DNA of 64,000 nucleotides, from contig JAHEGG010000006.1 in assembly GCA_024639845.1 (NCBI GenBank), forward strand, positions 1 to 64,000. Reading direction: 5' to 3'. The position numbers and the translations under genes are program-made. The DNA is from Microbacteriaceae bacterium. Its GTDB lineage: Bacteria > Actinomycetota > Actinomycetes > Actinomycetales > Microbacteriaceae. Below are positions 26,796 to 38,191 of this stretch, piece after piece (position 1 is the first letter of the stretch; every line of letters begins with the position of its first letter). Under the pieces are notes generated by a model. That model was not told where the DNA came from, made no database searches, and saw only the letters and a list, made by a program, of their open reading frames with translations.

Positions 26796-27725
26796 GTGGA
26801 AACTGAATCGAACAAGGGCACTCCAACCGAGAAGAACATCGCTAGAGGGCTCACCCTAGGCCTCACCGCCTATCTAATCTGGGGCTCGTTTCCAATCATC
26901 ATTTCGATGCTCGGGTTCGCAACGCCTTGGGAGATCGTCGTTTGGCGTATCCTGTTCGGGCTCTTGGCCGGAGTGCTGTTCATCCTTGTGGGCCGTTCAT
27001 GGCGAACGTTTCTCTCGGTGTTCAAGAATCGCGCCGCCCTGCCTTGGCTGGCGCTTTCATCCATTGTGATCATGATCAACTGGACAGTCTATGTTTATGG
27101 CGTTTCGATCGGGCACGTGGTCGAATCGTCGCTCGGCTATTTCATCAACCCGCTGGTTACGATTCTGCTGGCCGTGTTTCTGTTGGGCGAGCGCCTTCGA
27201 AAACTTCAGTGGCTTGCCGTCGCTCTCGGTGTTGTTGCCGTGGCCACGCTCACGCTCGACTACGGTCGCCTGCCATGGATCGCGCTCACCCTTGCCGGCT
27301 CGTTTGCACTGTATGGGCTGGCTAAAAACAAGTTAGCCGATCAGGTGAGCGCGCTGCATTCGTATACCTTCGAGACCGTTGTGCTCACACCCGTGGCCAT
27401 TGGCATGCTGATCTGGGTCGCCTTGAACGGCTCGGTTCAATTCGTGACCAGTGGATGGCTCGGCGCTTCAGGTTTGGCTATCTATGGGTTTCTTACGGCG
27501 ATTCCCCTGATACTTTTCGGAGTGGCCGCGCAAAACTTGCCGCTCAGCTGGATCGGGTTTATGCAGTATCTGACTCCTGTGCTCCAGTTCATTCTGGGAA
27601 TCGTTTATTTTCAAGAGCAGATGCCGGTGGCGCGCTGGGTCGGGTTTGTTTTGGTGTGGGCGGGCCTCGCCGCGCTAAGCACCGACATGATTCGCCGCAG
27701 CAGGCTGGCAAAACAGGCCAACTAG
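26796..27725 (+). CDS. rarD: RarD-type EamA/DMT superfamily transporter
   Basis: 309 aa with about ten hydrophobic segments arranged as two five-TM EamA repeats. The start LGLTAYLIWGSFPIIISMLG and ATPWEIVVWRILFGLLAGVL match the RarD subgroup (annotated chloramphenicol-sensitive protein in E. coli), as do HVVESSLGYFINPLVTILLA and LSWIGFMQYLTPVLQFILGI. The substrate of RarD proteins is not established. It follows the groES terminator by 41 nt and has its own putative promoter. Confidence 0.85.
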   Translation: METESNKGTPTEKNIARGLTLGLTAYLIWGSFPIIISMLGFATPWEIVVWRILFGLLAGVLFILVGRSWRTFLSVFKNRAALPWLALSSIVIMINWTVYVYGVSIGHVVESSLGYFINPLVTILLAVFLLGERLRKLQWLAVALGVVAVATLTLDYGRLPWIALTLAGSFALYGLAKNKLADQVSALHSYTFETVVLTPVAIGMLIWVALNGSVQFVTSGWLGASGLAIYGFLTAIPLILFGVAAQNLPLSWIGFMQYLTPVLQFILGIVYFQEQMPVARWVGFVLVWAGLAALSTDMIRRSRLAKQAN

Positions 27726-27990
27726 ACCGTAATCGACTCTTTGCTAACTCGAAACAAGATTGTTACAACGCTAAAAAACGCGGGCTTTTGATTCGAATTA
27801 CGAGGCAAAACCGCTCTAAGAGTGCGAAATTAGTGAAAATGGCGTAGCAAAATCACTAAATGCGATGACCTTTTGTTGCAATTGATTAACTTTTATGACA
27901 CCGCCCCCTACCCATCCTTGGCTGCGTGGATAGACTGCTAAACATGTCGGTTCGAAGTCGAGCCGATGATTCCCCTATTAGGAGATATAA
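27726..27990 (+). promoter_or_regulatory. A/T-rich control region upstream of the livK-type gene
   Basis: 265 nt without a gene. It contains A/T-rich tracts, a GCTAAACATG segment with a TAAAC -10-like core at 27939, an imperfect hairpin CGGTTC-GAAGTC-GAGCCG (27948-27965), and TTAGGAGATATAA as the livK ribosome-binding site. The second half is less A/T-rich. No specific operator is recognised. Confidence 0.4.
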
Positions 27991-29244
27991 ATGACCGCAT
28001 TCTCAAAGAAGAAGCTTGCCGGTGCCGTTGCTGTGGTTGCTGCCACCGCTATCGCACTGTCGGGCTGCTCCGCTCCATCGCCTTACGCGGCCGGAGATGG
28101 CGTGCTCAAGCTTGGTGGAGTTCTTCCACTGACCGGCGCACTCGCATTCCTGTCGCCTCCTGAAATCGCTGGTGTTGAACTTGCTATTCAGGACATCAAC
28201 GACGCCGGTGGCGTTTTGGGCAAGCCAGTCGAATGGACCCTCGAGGACTCCAGCGACGGTGACCACCCAGAAGTTGCACCTGCCTCGGCAACCAAGCTTC
28301 TTGATGCTGGCGTTGACGCCATCGTCGGTGCTGCTGCCTCGGGTGTTACCCGTTTGATCATCGACCAGGTGACCAAGTCAAAGACCGTTCAGATTTCGAT
28401 GTCTAACACGGCTCCTGACCTGTCGACCTGGGATGACGGTGGCTACTACTTCCGTACCGCTCCAAGCGACCTTCTACAGGGTGCCATTGTTGGTAACCAG
28501 ATCGTTGCCGACGGACACGAGAACGTAGCAATCATCTACCAGCAGACTCCTTACGGTGAAGGCCTTGAGGCCAAGGCCAAGGCAACCATTGAGGCTGCCG
28601 GCGCAACCATCGTTTCGGACCTCTCCTTCCCAGAAGCAGAGACCAACTTCGACACCATCGTTGACCAGACCGTTGCATCGGGTGCAGACTCCGTGCTCGT
28701 GATCTCCTACGACGAGTTCAAGAAGGCTGCTGCCGCACTGCAGAAGAAGGGCTTCCCAGGCAAGGACATCTACCTTGTTGACGGAAACCTCGCCAACTAC
28801 TCGGCTGAGAGCTTTGCTTCTTACCTCGAAGGTGCCAAGGGTACCCTTCCTGGTGGCAAGCTAGACGAGGCCTTCAAGCAGCGTGCGGCTGACCTCTACA
28901 AGGCCAACCACGGTGAAGAACTCACCGAGTTTGCTTACCTTGCAGAGTCCTACGACGCTGTGATCCTGTTGGCTCTTGCCGCAGAGCAGGCTAAGAACGA
29001 CTCGGGTGAAGCCATCGCTGCAAACATGCAGTCGGTTTCGACCGGAGGAACCAAGGTAACCGACTTTGCCGCCGGACTTGCAGCCATCAAGGCTGGCGAG
29101 GACGTTGACTACGACGGTTACTCTGGCCCAATCGAGTTCGACGACAACGGTGACCCAACCGGTGCCTCCATTGGTATCTACCAGTACGGCACTGACGGAA
29201 CCAGCACCCTCCTTGAGGTTGTTGCCGGTAACTCTGTCGAGTAA
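27991..29244 (+). CDS. livK: Branched-chain amino-acid-type ABC substrate-binding lipoprotein
   Basis: 417 aa. A signal peptide ends in the lipobox LSGC (Cys26), so the protein is a membrane-anchored lipoprotein. The mature part is a periplasmic-binding-protein type I fold of the LivJ/LivK kind: KLGGVLPLTGALAFLSPPEI, VELAIQDINDAGGVLGKPVE, DAIVGAAASGVTRLIIDQVT, VAIIYQQTPYGEGL and LAESYDAVILLALAAEQAKN. Likely ligands are Leu/Ile/Val or related compounds, but specificity cannot be read from sequence. It is transcribed towards the livH-M-G-F genes rather than with them. Confidence 0.88.
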   Translation: MTAFSKKKLAGAVAVVAATAIALSGCSAPSPYAAGDGVLKLGGVLPLTGALAFLSPPEIAGVELAIQDINDAGGVLGKPVEWTLEDSSDGDHPEVAPASATKLLDAGVDAIVGAAASGVTRLIIDQVTKSKTVQISMSNTAPDLSTWDDGGYYFRTAPSDLLQGAIVGNQIVADGHENVAIIYQQTPYGEGLEAKAKATIEAAGATIVSDLSFPEAETNFDTIVDQTVASGADSVLVISYDEFKKAAAALQKKGFPGKDIYLVDGNLANYSAESFASYLEGAKGTLPGGKLDEAFKQRAADLYKANHGEELTEFAYLAESYDAVILLALAAEQAKNDSGEAIAANMQSVSTGGTKVTDFAAGLAAIKAGEDVDYDGYSGPIEFDDNGDPTGASIGIYQYGTDGTSTLLEVVAGNSVE

Positions 29245-29260
29245 TTCGAAACAAAACCAC

Positions 29261-29290
29261 GAAACCCCCGAGAGTAATCTCGGGGGTTTC
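29261..29290 (+). terminator. Strong hairpin terminator after livK
   Basis: GAAACCCCCGAGA and TCTCGGGGGTTTC form a perfect 13-bp stem with a GTAA loop, 16 nt after the stop. The U-tract is minimal (CTTTG), but in the convergent arrangement the hairpin can serve both strands. Confidence 0.8.
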
Positions 29291-29298
29291 GCTTTGTC

Positions 29299-29321
29299 CG
29301 TGAACAGAGAGAGAGTTCACG
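29299..29321 (+). repeat. Inverted repeat CGTGAAC-N9-GTTCACG
   Basis: A perfect 7-bp inverted repeat with a nine-base AGAGAGAGA spacer in the convergent livK/livF gap. It lacks a T-run on either strand. It could be a second transcript-end hairpin or a protein site; no role is assigned. Confidence 0.6.
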
Positions 29322-29402
29322 AAGTTTTCAAAGATCGGGTTGCGATTCTAGGGCGGGTTTTTGTGCGGACTTAGGCCGCTAGGCGGGTTTCAAGACCGAG
29401 GT

Positions 29403-30134
29403 TTAGAGTTCCGCCAGGTTGCCTAGGTACAGCTCGACCATCTTGGGGTCGTTGAGTAAGTCGCGACCGGTGCCCGTGTGAGCATCCTTGCCTTGATCGA
29501 GAACATAGGCACGATCGCAAATCTGCAGGCATCGACGAGCGTTCTGCTCCACCATGATCACGGTCACGCCGGCGGCATTGACTTCCTTGACGCGGATAAA
29601 CGTCTCATCCTGACGCACCGGAGACAAGCCGGCGGACGGCTCGTCGAGCAGAAGCACCTTCGGGTCGATCATTAACGCTCGGCCCATGGCGACCATCTGT
29701 CGTTCACCACCCGACAGTGACCCAGCACGCTGGCTACGACGCTTGCCGAGATCGGGAAAAATCGAGGTGACGAATTCGAAGCGCTCCTTGAAGCGCTTGG
29801 GAGTCTGGAAGACACCCATCTCAAGGTTTTCTTCGATTGTCAGACTCGGAAAGACGTTGTTGGTCTGCGGCACAAAAGCAACGCCCTTCTCGACGAGCTT
29901 GTTTGCTTTGAGGCCGGTGATGTCTTCGCCGTTCAGCAGAATCTTGCCCGAGCGAATGTTCACCTGACCGAAAATCGCCTTTAGCAGCGTGGACTTACCG
30001 GCACCGTTGGGTCCAATGATTCCAATCAGTTCGCCATCGAAGGCGGTGAGGCTACAGCCGTTGAGTATATTGATGCCTGGCAGGTAGCCGGCCACAAGGT
30101 CATCCGCGTGAACCACCAGAGACTTGTCGTTCAT
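29403..30134 (-). CDS. livF: ABC transporter ATPase, LivF type
   Basis: 243 aa. Walker A GPNGAGKSTLLKAIFGQV, Q-loop VPQTNNVFPSL, signature LSGGERQMVAMGRALMIDP, Walker B VLLLDEPSAGLSP, and an EQN in place of the H-loop histidine region, as is usual for LivF. It energises the importer with LivG. The start overlaps the livG stop by one base. It is last in the livH-M-G-F series. Confidence 0.92.
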   Translation of the reverse strand: MNDKSLVVHADDLVAGYLPGINILNGCSLTAFDGELIGIIGPNGAGKSTLLKAIFGQVNIRSGKILLNGEDITGLKANKLVEKGVAFVPQTNNVFPSLTIEENLEMGVFQTPKRFKERFEFVTSIFPDLGKRRSQRAGSLSGGERQMVAMGRALMIDPKVLLLDEPSAGLSPVRQDETFIRVKEVNAAGVTVIMVEQNARRCLQICDRAYVLDQGKDAHTGTGRDLLNDPKMVELYLGNLAEL

Positions 30135-31033
30135 CAGTCGGTCTCCTTGGCAGTAGCTCGCAGGGTAGTCGTGTCAGTCTTGGGCGAAACCGCACCGAGG
30201 TCGGTGTCGTGGTGGGCGCCGAGGTAGGCGTCAATCACGGCCTGGTCTTTCATCACCGTGGATGGCGGGCCTTCGGCCACCACCTTGCCCTCGGCCATCA
30301 CGATGACCCAGTCGCTAATGTGGCGAACCATGTGCATGTCGTGCTCAACGAACAAGACGGTGGTGCCGTTGGACTTGAGGTCTTTGATGTGGTCAAGCAG
30401 GCTTTGGGTCAGAGCGGGGTTTACTCCGGCCATCGGCTCGTCGAGCATCACCAGCTTGGGGCTGCTCATCAAGGCGCGAGCCATTTCGAGCAACTTGCGC
30501 TGACCACCCGAGAGGCTGGCTGCGTAGTCTTCGCGCTTCGCATCAAGCTTGAAGCGCTTGAGCAGGGCATCCGCGGTTTCGGTGATTTCACGTTCACGCT
30601 TGATCCAAAGCGGGCGGATGAGCGCGGTCAAGAAGCTCTCGCCCGGTTGCTTTTGAGCGCCGAGACGCATGTTCTCAATAACGGTCAGCAGGCTTAGCGC
30701 CTTGGTGAGCTGGAAGGTGCGAATCATACCCATTCGAGCGACCCGATAAGGGGAGACTCCCGCCAAATCTTTGCCCTCGAATGACCAGCTGCCCTCGTTC
30801 GGCTTGTCGAAGCCGGTGAGAAGGTTAAAGAAGGTGGTCTTGCCAGCGCCGTTTGGTCCGATAAGCGCGGTGATGAGTCCGCGAGGAATTTCCACATGTT
30901 CGACGTCGACAGCGGTGAGACCACCGAACTGGCGGCGAACCTTGTCGGCGACCAGAATCGGGTCGACCTTTTTGCAACCCGGTCCGGCAGAGCCGACGGC
31001 GATGGATTTGACTTCGGTCGTTGGATCAGCCAT
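30134..31033 (-). CDS. livG: ABC transporter ATPase, LivG type
   Basis: 299 aa from the ATG at 31033 (MADPTTEVKSIAVGS), which has AGGGAG ten bases upstream; the ORF-track start at 31060 would overlap livM by 35 nt and is not preferred. Walker A GPNGAGKTTFFNLLTGFDKP, TFQLTKALSLLTVIENM, signature LSGGQRKLLEMARALMSSP, Walker B LVMLDEPMAGVNP and EHDMHMV are all intact. About 25 extra N-terminal residues and a Thr/Asp-rich C-terminal tail flank the domain. Confidence 0.92.
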   Translation of the reverse strand: MADPTTEVKSIAVGSAGPGCKKVDPILVADKVRRQFGGLTAVDVEHVEIPRGLITALIGPNGAGKTTFFNLLTGFDKPNEGSWSFEGKDLAGVSPYRVARMGMIRTFQLTKALSLLTVIENMRLGAQKQPGESFLTALIRPLWIKREREITETADALLKRFKLDAKREDYAASLSGGQRKLLEMARALMSSPKLVMLDEPMAGVNPALTQSLLDHIKDLKSNGTTVLFVEHDMHMVRHISDWVIVMAEGKVVAEGPPSTVMKDQAVIDAYLGAHHDTDLGAVSPKTDTTTLRATAKETD

Positions 31034-32009
31034 TGAACTGCGTCTCCCTCTTGTTTCCAAACATGCCCTGCGGCCTGAAGATCACCAGAAGCATCAGCGA
31101 AAGACCGATCAGAATGAATCGAATCTGAGCGACATCCGGCTGGCTTAGGAATGGCAGCCAACCCATTTCAACCATGGCGCCCATGATTCCCTGAGTGAGG
31201 CTGATCAGGGCCAAGAAGATCATGCCACCGGCGATTGGGCCAAGAATCGTGGCAGCGCCACCGAGCAGAAGTACCGACCAGATCGTGAAGGTGAAGTTGG
31301 TGGTCCAGGTTTGTGGCTGAACGTTCGACAGATTTAGCACAAAGATCATGCCGCCGATGCTTGCAAACATGCCGCCGATGATCAGGGATTGCAGTTTGTA
31401 GGCGAATACGTTCTTTCCGAGGCTGCGCACAGCATCCTCGTCTTCACGAATGCCTTTCAAAACTCGGCCCCAAGGTGAGCGCATGAGCAAACGCAGAACA
31501 AGAGCGCCAAGGATGATCGTTCCCCAGCCGACGATGAGCACGAACAGCTGGTCGGAGCGGTAGGTCACAAAGCCGAAGTTGTAGTCGGCTTCTGGAATCG
31601 GGTTTAGCGCCCAGAATTGCTTGCCGAACTGGCTGAGGCCGTTAGAGCCACCGGTGACCTTTGCGAAACCGATTGTGGTCATGAAATAGCGGAAAACCTC
31701 GGATGTTGCGATGGTAACAATGGCGAGGTAGTCGGCTCGAAGCCTCAGGGTGGGAATGCCCAGGATAAGCGCAAAGATAGCTGAGCAAACCAGACCCATG
31801 ATCACAGCCAGCCACAGGGGTAGTTGGAACGTGATGAGACCGATTGCCATGCCATAAGCGCCGACGGCCGCGAAGGCTGCTTGACCGAAGTTGAGCAGAC
31901 CGGTGTAACCGAAGTGCACCGAAAGGCCCATTGCACAGAGCACAAATGTGATCGTGGTTGGGCTGATCATCTCGCCGAGGGCGAGGCTGAGGATGTTCAA
32001 GATGTCCAT
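31026..32009 (-). CDS. livM: ABC permease, LivM type
   Basis: 327 aa with 8-10 hydrophobic spans. LivM/BPD_transp_2 features include LSVHFGYTGLLNFGQAAFAA, LGIPTLRLRADYLAIVTIAT, SPWGRVLKGIREDEDAVRSL and VLLLGGAATILGPIAGGMIF. Forms the heteromeric membrane channel with LivH. It starts 6 nt after livH and overlaps livG by 8 nt, so assembly is probably cotranslational. Confidence 0.93.
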   Translation of the reverse strand: MDILNILSLALGEMISPTTITFVLCAMGLSVHFGYTGLLNFGQAAFAAVGAYGMAIGLITFQLPLWLAVIMGLVCSAIFALILGIPTLRLRADYLAIVTIATSEVFRYFMTTIGFAKVTGGSNGLSQFGKQFWALNPIPEADYNFGFVTYRSDQLFVLIVGWGTIILGALVLRLLMRSPWGRVLKGIREDEDAVRSLGKNVFAYKLQSLIIGGMFASIGGMIFVLNLSNVQPQTWTTNFTFTIWSVLLLGGAATILGPIAGGMIFLALISLTQGIMGAMVEMGWLPFLSQPDVAQIRFILIGLSLMLLVIFRPQGMFGNKRETQFNG

Positions 32010-32015
32010 CTGCGC

Positions 32016-34930
<2,915 letters not shown>

Positions 34931-34939
34931 GAGAGTCAA

Positions 34940-36058
34940 ATGAGCGAAGTAGAAATCGGTCGCGGAAAGCGCGGCACCAGGGCTTGGGCCTTTGACGACA
35001 TCGCCATCGTGCCGTCGCGTCGCACTCGTGACACCTCGGATGTCTCAACCGACTGGAACATCGATGCATACAAGTTCTCGCTGCCGGTGGTTGCCGCTCC
35101 GATGGACTCGGTGGTTTCACCAGAGACCGCAATCGCGATCGGCAAGCTCGGCGGCCTCGGAGTGCTCGACCTCGAAGGTCTTTGGACCCGCTACGAAGAC
35201 CCATCGCAGCAACTCAACGAGATCGCCAAGCTTTCACCTGAGCAAGCCACCGCTCGCATGCAGCAGATTTATGCCGAGCCGATCAAACCAGAGTTGATTC
35301 GCGACCGAATCGCCCAGATTCGCGCCGCAGGCGTGACCGTTGCCGGTGCTTTGTCGCCTCAGCGCACAGCCGAGTTCGCCAAGACCGTGATCGCCGCCGG
35401 TGTAGACCTCTTCGTCATTCGTGGCACCACGGTTTCGGCCGAGCACGTCTCTAAGACTCGCGAGCCACTAAACCTCAAGCAGTTCATCTATGAACTCGAT
35501 GTTCCGGTAATCGTTGGTGGGGCGGCCACCTACACCGCGGCACTTCACCTCATGCGCACCGGTGCAGCAGGTGTGCTAGTCGGCTTCGGTGGTGGAGCGG
35601 CGTCGACCACTCGACGTGTGTTGGGCATCCACGCGCCCATGGCCACCGCAGTTGCCGATGTGGCTGGTGCTCGCCGTGACTACATGGATGAATCGGGCGG
35701 CCGCTATGTGCACGTGATCGCCGATGGCGGTTTGGGTTCTTCTGGCGACATCGTCAAAGCCATCGCCTGCGGTGCCGATGCCGTTATGCTCGGTTCGGTT
35801 TTGGCTCGTGCCACCGAGGCTCCGGGTGCCGGTTGGCACTGGGGTGCCGAGGCGCACAACGCCGAGTTGCCTCGCGGCCACCGCGTTCAGGTTGGCACCG
35901 GCGGCTCGCTCGAGCAGATTCTGCTCGGCCCATCGACCAGTGCCGACGGCACCTCAAACCTGATCGGTGCTCTTCGCCGCGCAATGGCTACCACCGGCTA
36001 CAGCGACCTCAAAGAGTTCCAGCGCGTCGAAGTTGTTGCCGCGCCATACCAGGCCTAA
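34940..36058 (+). CDS. guaB3: GuaB3-family IMP dehydrogenase-related protein
   Basis: 372 aa, 9 nt after guaB. A TIM-barrel relative of IMPDH with AWAFDDIAIVPSRRTRDTSD, PVVAAPMDSVVSPETAIAIG and VIADGGLGSSGDIVKAIACG. It lacks CBS domains, and the loop that carries the IMPDH catalytic cysteine reads GFGGGAASTTRRVLGIHAP with no cysteine, so ordinary IMPDH chemistry is doubtful. Tandem guaB-guaB3 is widespread in Actinobacteria; a biochemical role is not settled. Confidence 0.9.
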   Translation: MSEVEIGRGKRGTRAWAFDDIAIVPSRRTRDTSDVSTDWNIDAYKFSLPVVAAPMDSVVSPETAIAIGKLGGLGVLDLEGLWTRYEDPSQQLNEIAKLSPEQATARMQQIYAEPIKPELIRDRIAQIRAAGVTVAGALSPQRTAEFAKTVIAAGVDLFVIRGTTVSAEHVSKTREPLNLKQFIYELDVPVIVGGAATYTAALHLMRTGAAGVLVGFGGGAASTTRRVLGIHAPMATAVADVAGARRDYMDESGGRYVHVIADGGLGSSGDIVKAIACGADAVMLGSVLARATEAPGAGWHWGAEAHNAELPRGHRVQVGTGGSLEQILLGPSTSADGTSNLIGALRRAMATTGYSDLKEFQRVEVVAAPYQA

Positions 36059-36838
36059 ATGAAGCCCACCTTTTGGCAAGTTGCGGGCAAGCCCAAATGG
36101 CTTGCAGGTCTCGCGCTTGCCATCGTGGTTGCGATTGTGTTTTCACTTTTCGGCAACTGGCAGCTTTCGCGCAGCATCCGCGTTATTGAAGGCGATTTGC
36201 CGGGCAAGGTTGCCACCCCAATCGAAGAAGTTGCCGAACTTGGCAAGCCGTTTCTCGAGGCTCAGGCCGACCGGTTGGTGAGCGCGAACGTGTTCGTCAA
36301 CAACACGGTTTGCGCCGTGGTTGAGGGGCGACAGCAGTTGCTCGAAGACGGTTCGACCAAGGCCGGCTACTGGGTGGTTTTTGACTCCATCACCAGCGAA
36401 CAGATTCACATCGTGATTGCTGCTGCGTTTTATGAGGGCAAGGATGCCGCGCTGGCAGCCTGCCGCAAAGGCCCGAGCCTAGACTTCGACACTGGCACCG
36501 CTCTGGTCGGGCGCTATGAGCCGAGCGAGGCTCCGGCACTTCGCCTGAGCGAGGCCGCGCCGCTGTTTTCGTCGCTTTCGATCGAACAGTTGATCAACTT
36601 TTGGCCGCTAGAGAAGCCGAAGGTTTACCCGGGTTTCGTGGTCAGTGAGAAGGCGCTTCACGGCGCTAAAGACACCACCGCCGAGTCGATTGTTATTGGT
36701 GTGCGCCAAACCCAAACAGAGCTCAACTGGCTCAGCGCTTTCTATGCCGCCGAGTGGATCATCTTCTCGGGCTTCGCACTGTTTTTGTGGGGTCGCTTGG
36801 TGCAAGATGAGCGCAAGCGTATCGAGGCCGAAGGCTAA
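36059..36838 (+). CDS. SURF1-family cytochrome oxidase assembly protein
   Basis: 259 aa. One TM near each end (WLAGLALAIVVAIVFSLFGN and AEWIIFSGFALFLWGRLVQD) flanks an extracytoplasmic domain, the SURF1 topology; GNWQLSRSIRVIEGD near TM1 corresponds to the family GxWQ motif and the region VYPGFVVSEK precedes TM2. SURF1 proteins help insert heme a in the oxidase CuB/a3 centre. It starts directly after the guaB3 stop with no gap. It is the last core gene before the accessory patch. Confidence 0.82.
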   Translation: MKPTFWQVAGKPKWLAGLALAIVVAIVFSLFGNWQLSRSIRVIEGDLPGKVATPIEEVAELGKPFLEAQADRLVSANVFVNNTVCAVVEGRQQLLEDGSTKAGYWVVFDSITSEQIHIVIAAAFYEGKDAALAACRKGPSLDFDTGTALVGRYEPSEAPALRLSEAAPLFSSLSIEQLINFWPLEKPKVYPGFVVSEKALHGAKDTTAESIVIGVRQTQTELNWLSAFYAAEWIIFSGFALFLWGRLVQDERKRIEAEG

Positions 36839-36915
36839 CTTCAGCGCTTGCACCTTTTGCCATGGCCTGTCCTTGGCCGGCATGAACAAACGATGATTTG
36901 TAATCGAAATGTTGT
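36839..36915. other. Short gap between SURF1 gene and IS element
   Basis: 77 nt with no gene and no recognisable part of the toxin gene that resumes beyond the IS. No clear terminator. Its last bases (TTGT) do not match the bases beyond the right end of the IS. Confidence 0.6.
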
Positions 36916-36940
36916 TGACCTGTTCCCCATATTTTAGACA
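36916..36940 (+). repeat. Left terminal inverted repeat of the IS3 element
   Basis: Begins TGACCTGTTCCCCATATTTT and ends AGACA; matches the reverse complement of the right end at 24 of 25 positions. Confidence 0.95.
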
Positions 36941-36983
36941 AATTTGGTTGGGGTAACCTCAACCTTTATGGAAGGAATATGGA

Positions 36984-37280
36984 ATGCCTAGAGCCTATAG
37001 TTCTGAATTTAAGTCTCGTGCCGTAGATATGGTTCTTGTTGAGGGGCTCCCAATTCGGGTGGTTGCTGACCAGCTGAAAATTAGCACTTCGGGCCTTGAT
37101 CGTTGGATTCGACAGTTGCGTGGTGAACGGCAGATAACTCCAGGTAAGGGTCTTGCGTTGCCTGAAGCACAGTTGGAGATCCAGAAGTTGAAAAAAGAAG
37201 TACGCCGCTTAAAAGATGAGTTAGAAATTACTCGGCGCGCAGCAGCATTGTTTGCCAGGGACAGTATTTTCCCAAAATGA
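36984..37280 (+). CDS. IS3-family transposase OrfA
   Basis: 98 aa. N-terminal helix-turn-helix of the transposase_8/HTH type (MPRAYSSEFKSRAVDMVLVE, IRVVADQLKISTSGLDRWIR) that binds the terminal repeats, followed by a leucine-zipper-like coiled coil (IQKLKKEVRRLKDELEITRR). ATG behind GGAAGGAATATGGA. The last codons read through a CCCAAAA slippery heptamer before TGA, suggesting -1 frameshifting into orfB. Confidence 0.93.
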   Translation: MPRAYSSEFKSRAVDMVLVEGLPIRVVADQLKISTSGLDRWIRQLRGERQITPGKGLALPEAQLEIQKLKKEVRRLKDELEITRRAAALFARDSIFPK

Positions 37281-38173
37281 AATACCCGGTTATTGAAGCT
37301 CTGGCCGGGCAGGGGTTTAAGGTGAGTCAGGTTTGTGGCTTCGTTGGCGTGAACCGTGCCAGCTATTACCACTGGATGCGATCAAAGTCGAACCCGCCCA
37401 AAACAGTGATTCGCCGGAGAGATGTTGCTCGTCAGGTGCTTGAGGTTCACGCGGAATCGCGAAACTCTTATGGTGTTCGGCGAGTGCGCGCTGAACTTAT
37501 TTATGGGCGTCAAATTCGTGCAAGTCACAAATTTGTTTGGAAAGTCATGCAGGAAACAGGCATAACAGGACTTCCAAATAGAAAGAAGTACCGGAGCAAA
37601 GCCAATCTGGCAACTTCAAGTGACTTACTTAACCGCAACTTCGACCACGGTGAGATCAATAAGGTTTGGGTGACAGACATCACGCAGCACTGGACTGGTG
37701 AGGGTTTCCTTTACTGTGCCGCGGTCTTGGACACTCACTCACGCAAAATAGTGGGCTGGTCTATAGATTCCAGTCAAACAAGTCAGCTTGTAACCGATGC
37801 GCTCGAGATGGCTATCCGAAGCCGCAAACCCCAAGGAACCATCATCCATTCTGATCATGGTAGCCAATTCGTATCCTGGGCCTTCAGTCAAAAAATTCGT
37901 GAAGCAGGACTGAGCCCCTCAATGGGTACGATTGGCGACGGATACGATAACGCTCCAATCGAGTCATTCTGGGGCAAAATGCAAACAGAACTGCTAGACA
38001 CACAAAAGTGGTCAACCCGTCAAGAACTAGCAGCAGCTATCTTCAACTACATAGAAGTTTTTCATAACCGACAAAGGCGACACTCAAGTTTGAGCTACCT
38101 AACCCCAGTTGAATATGAGAATGTAAAAATGTTGGCTTCAACCGAAGCCAGCAACGACAGAAAAACTGTCTAA
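37277..38173 (+). CDS. IS3-family transposase OrfB (DDE integrase domain)
   Basis: 298 aa in the -1 frame relative to orfA, overlapping it by ATGA. An N-terminal HTH_21-like helical region (NRASYYHWMRSKSNPPKTVI, YGVRRVRAELIYGRQIRAS) precedes the rve integrase core: first Asp in KVWVTDITQHWTGEG, second in TIIHSDHGSQF, Glu in NAPIESFWGKMQTELL with the downstream Lys. Both stand-alone initiation at the ATG and production of an OrfAB fusion are compatible with the sequence. Confidence 0.94.
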   Translation: MKYPVIEALAGQGFKVSQVCGFVGVNRASYYHWMRSKSNPPKTVIRRRDVARQVLEVHAESRNSYGVRRVRAELIYGRQIRASHKFVWKVMQETGITGLPNRKKYRSKANLATSSDLLNRNFDHGEINKVWVTDITQHWTGEGFLYCAAVLDTHSRKIVGWSIDSSQTSQLVTDALEMAIRSRKPQGTIIHSDHGSQFVSWAFSQKIREAGLSPSMGTIGDGYDNAPIESFWGKMQTELLDTQKWSTRQELAAAIFNYIEVFHNRQRRHSSLSYLTPVEYENVKMLASTEASNDRKTV

Positions 38174-38191
38174 AAAATGGGGAACAGGTCA
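38167..38191 (-). repeat. Right terminal inverted repeat of the IS3 element
   Basis: Reverse complement begins TGACCTGTTCCCCATTTTTT, one mismatch from the left repeat over 25 bp. Confidence 0.95.

Larger units (their letters stand above)
36916..38191 (+). mobile_element. Complete IS3-family insertion sequence
   Basis: A 1276-bp element bounded by 25-bp terminal inverted repeats that start TGACCTGTTCCCCAT and differ at one position (left 36916-36940, right 38167-38191). It contains the two overlapping frames orfA and orfB of an IS3-type transposase with an intact DDE triad. Flanking bases (TTGT on the left, CTGC on the right) do not form a target-site duplication. The orfB stop lies inside the right repeat. 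It appears potentially active. The outer ends are TG and CA as in IS3 elements. Confidence 0.95.

Noticed and set aside
27455-27847. 130-aa ORF overlapping the rarD end and the livK upstream region
   Set aside because: Begins inside rarD out of frame, runs into A/T-rich intergenic DNA, no RBS or known family.
27948-27965. GGTTCGA-containing hairpin resembling a tRNA T-arm
   Set aside because: No acceptor, anticodon or D-arm can be drawn around it; treated only as a possible leader hairpin or operator.
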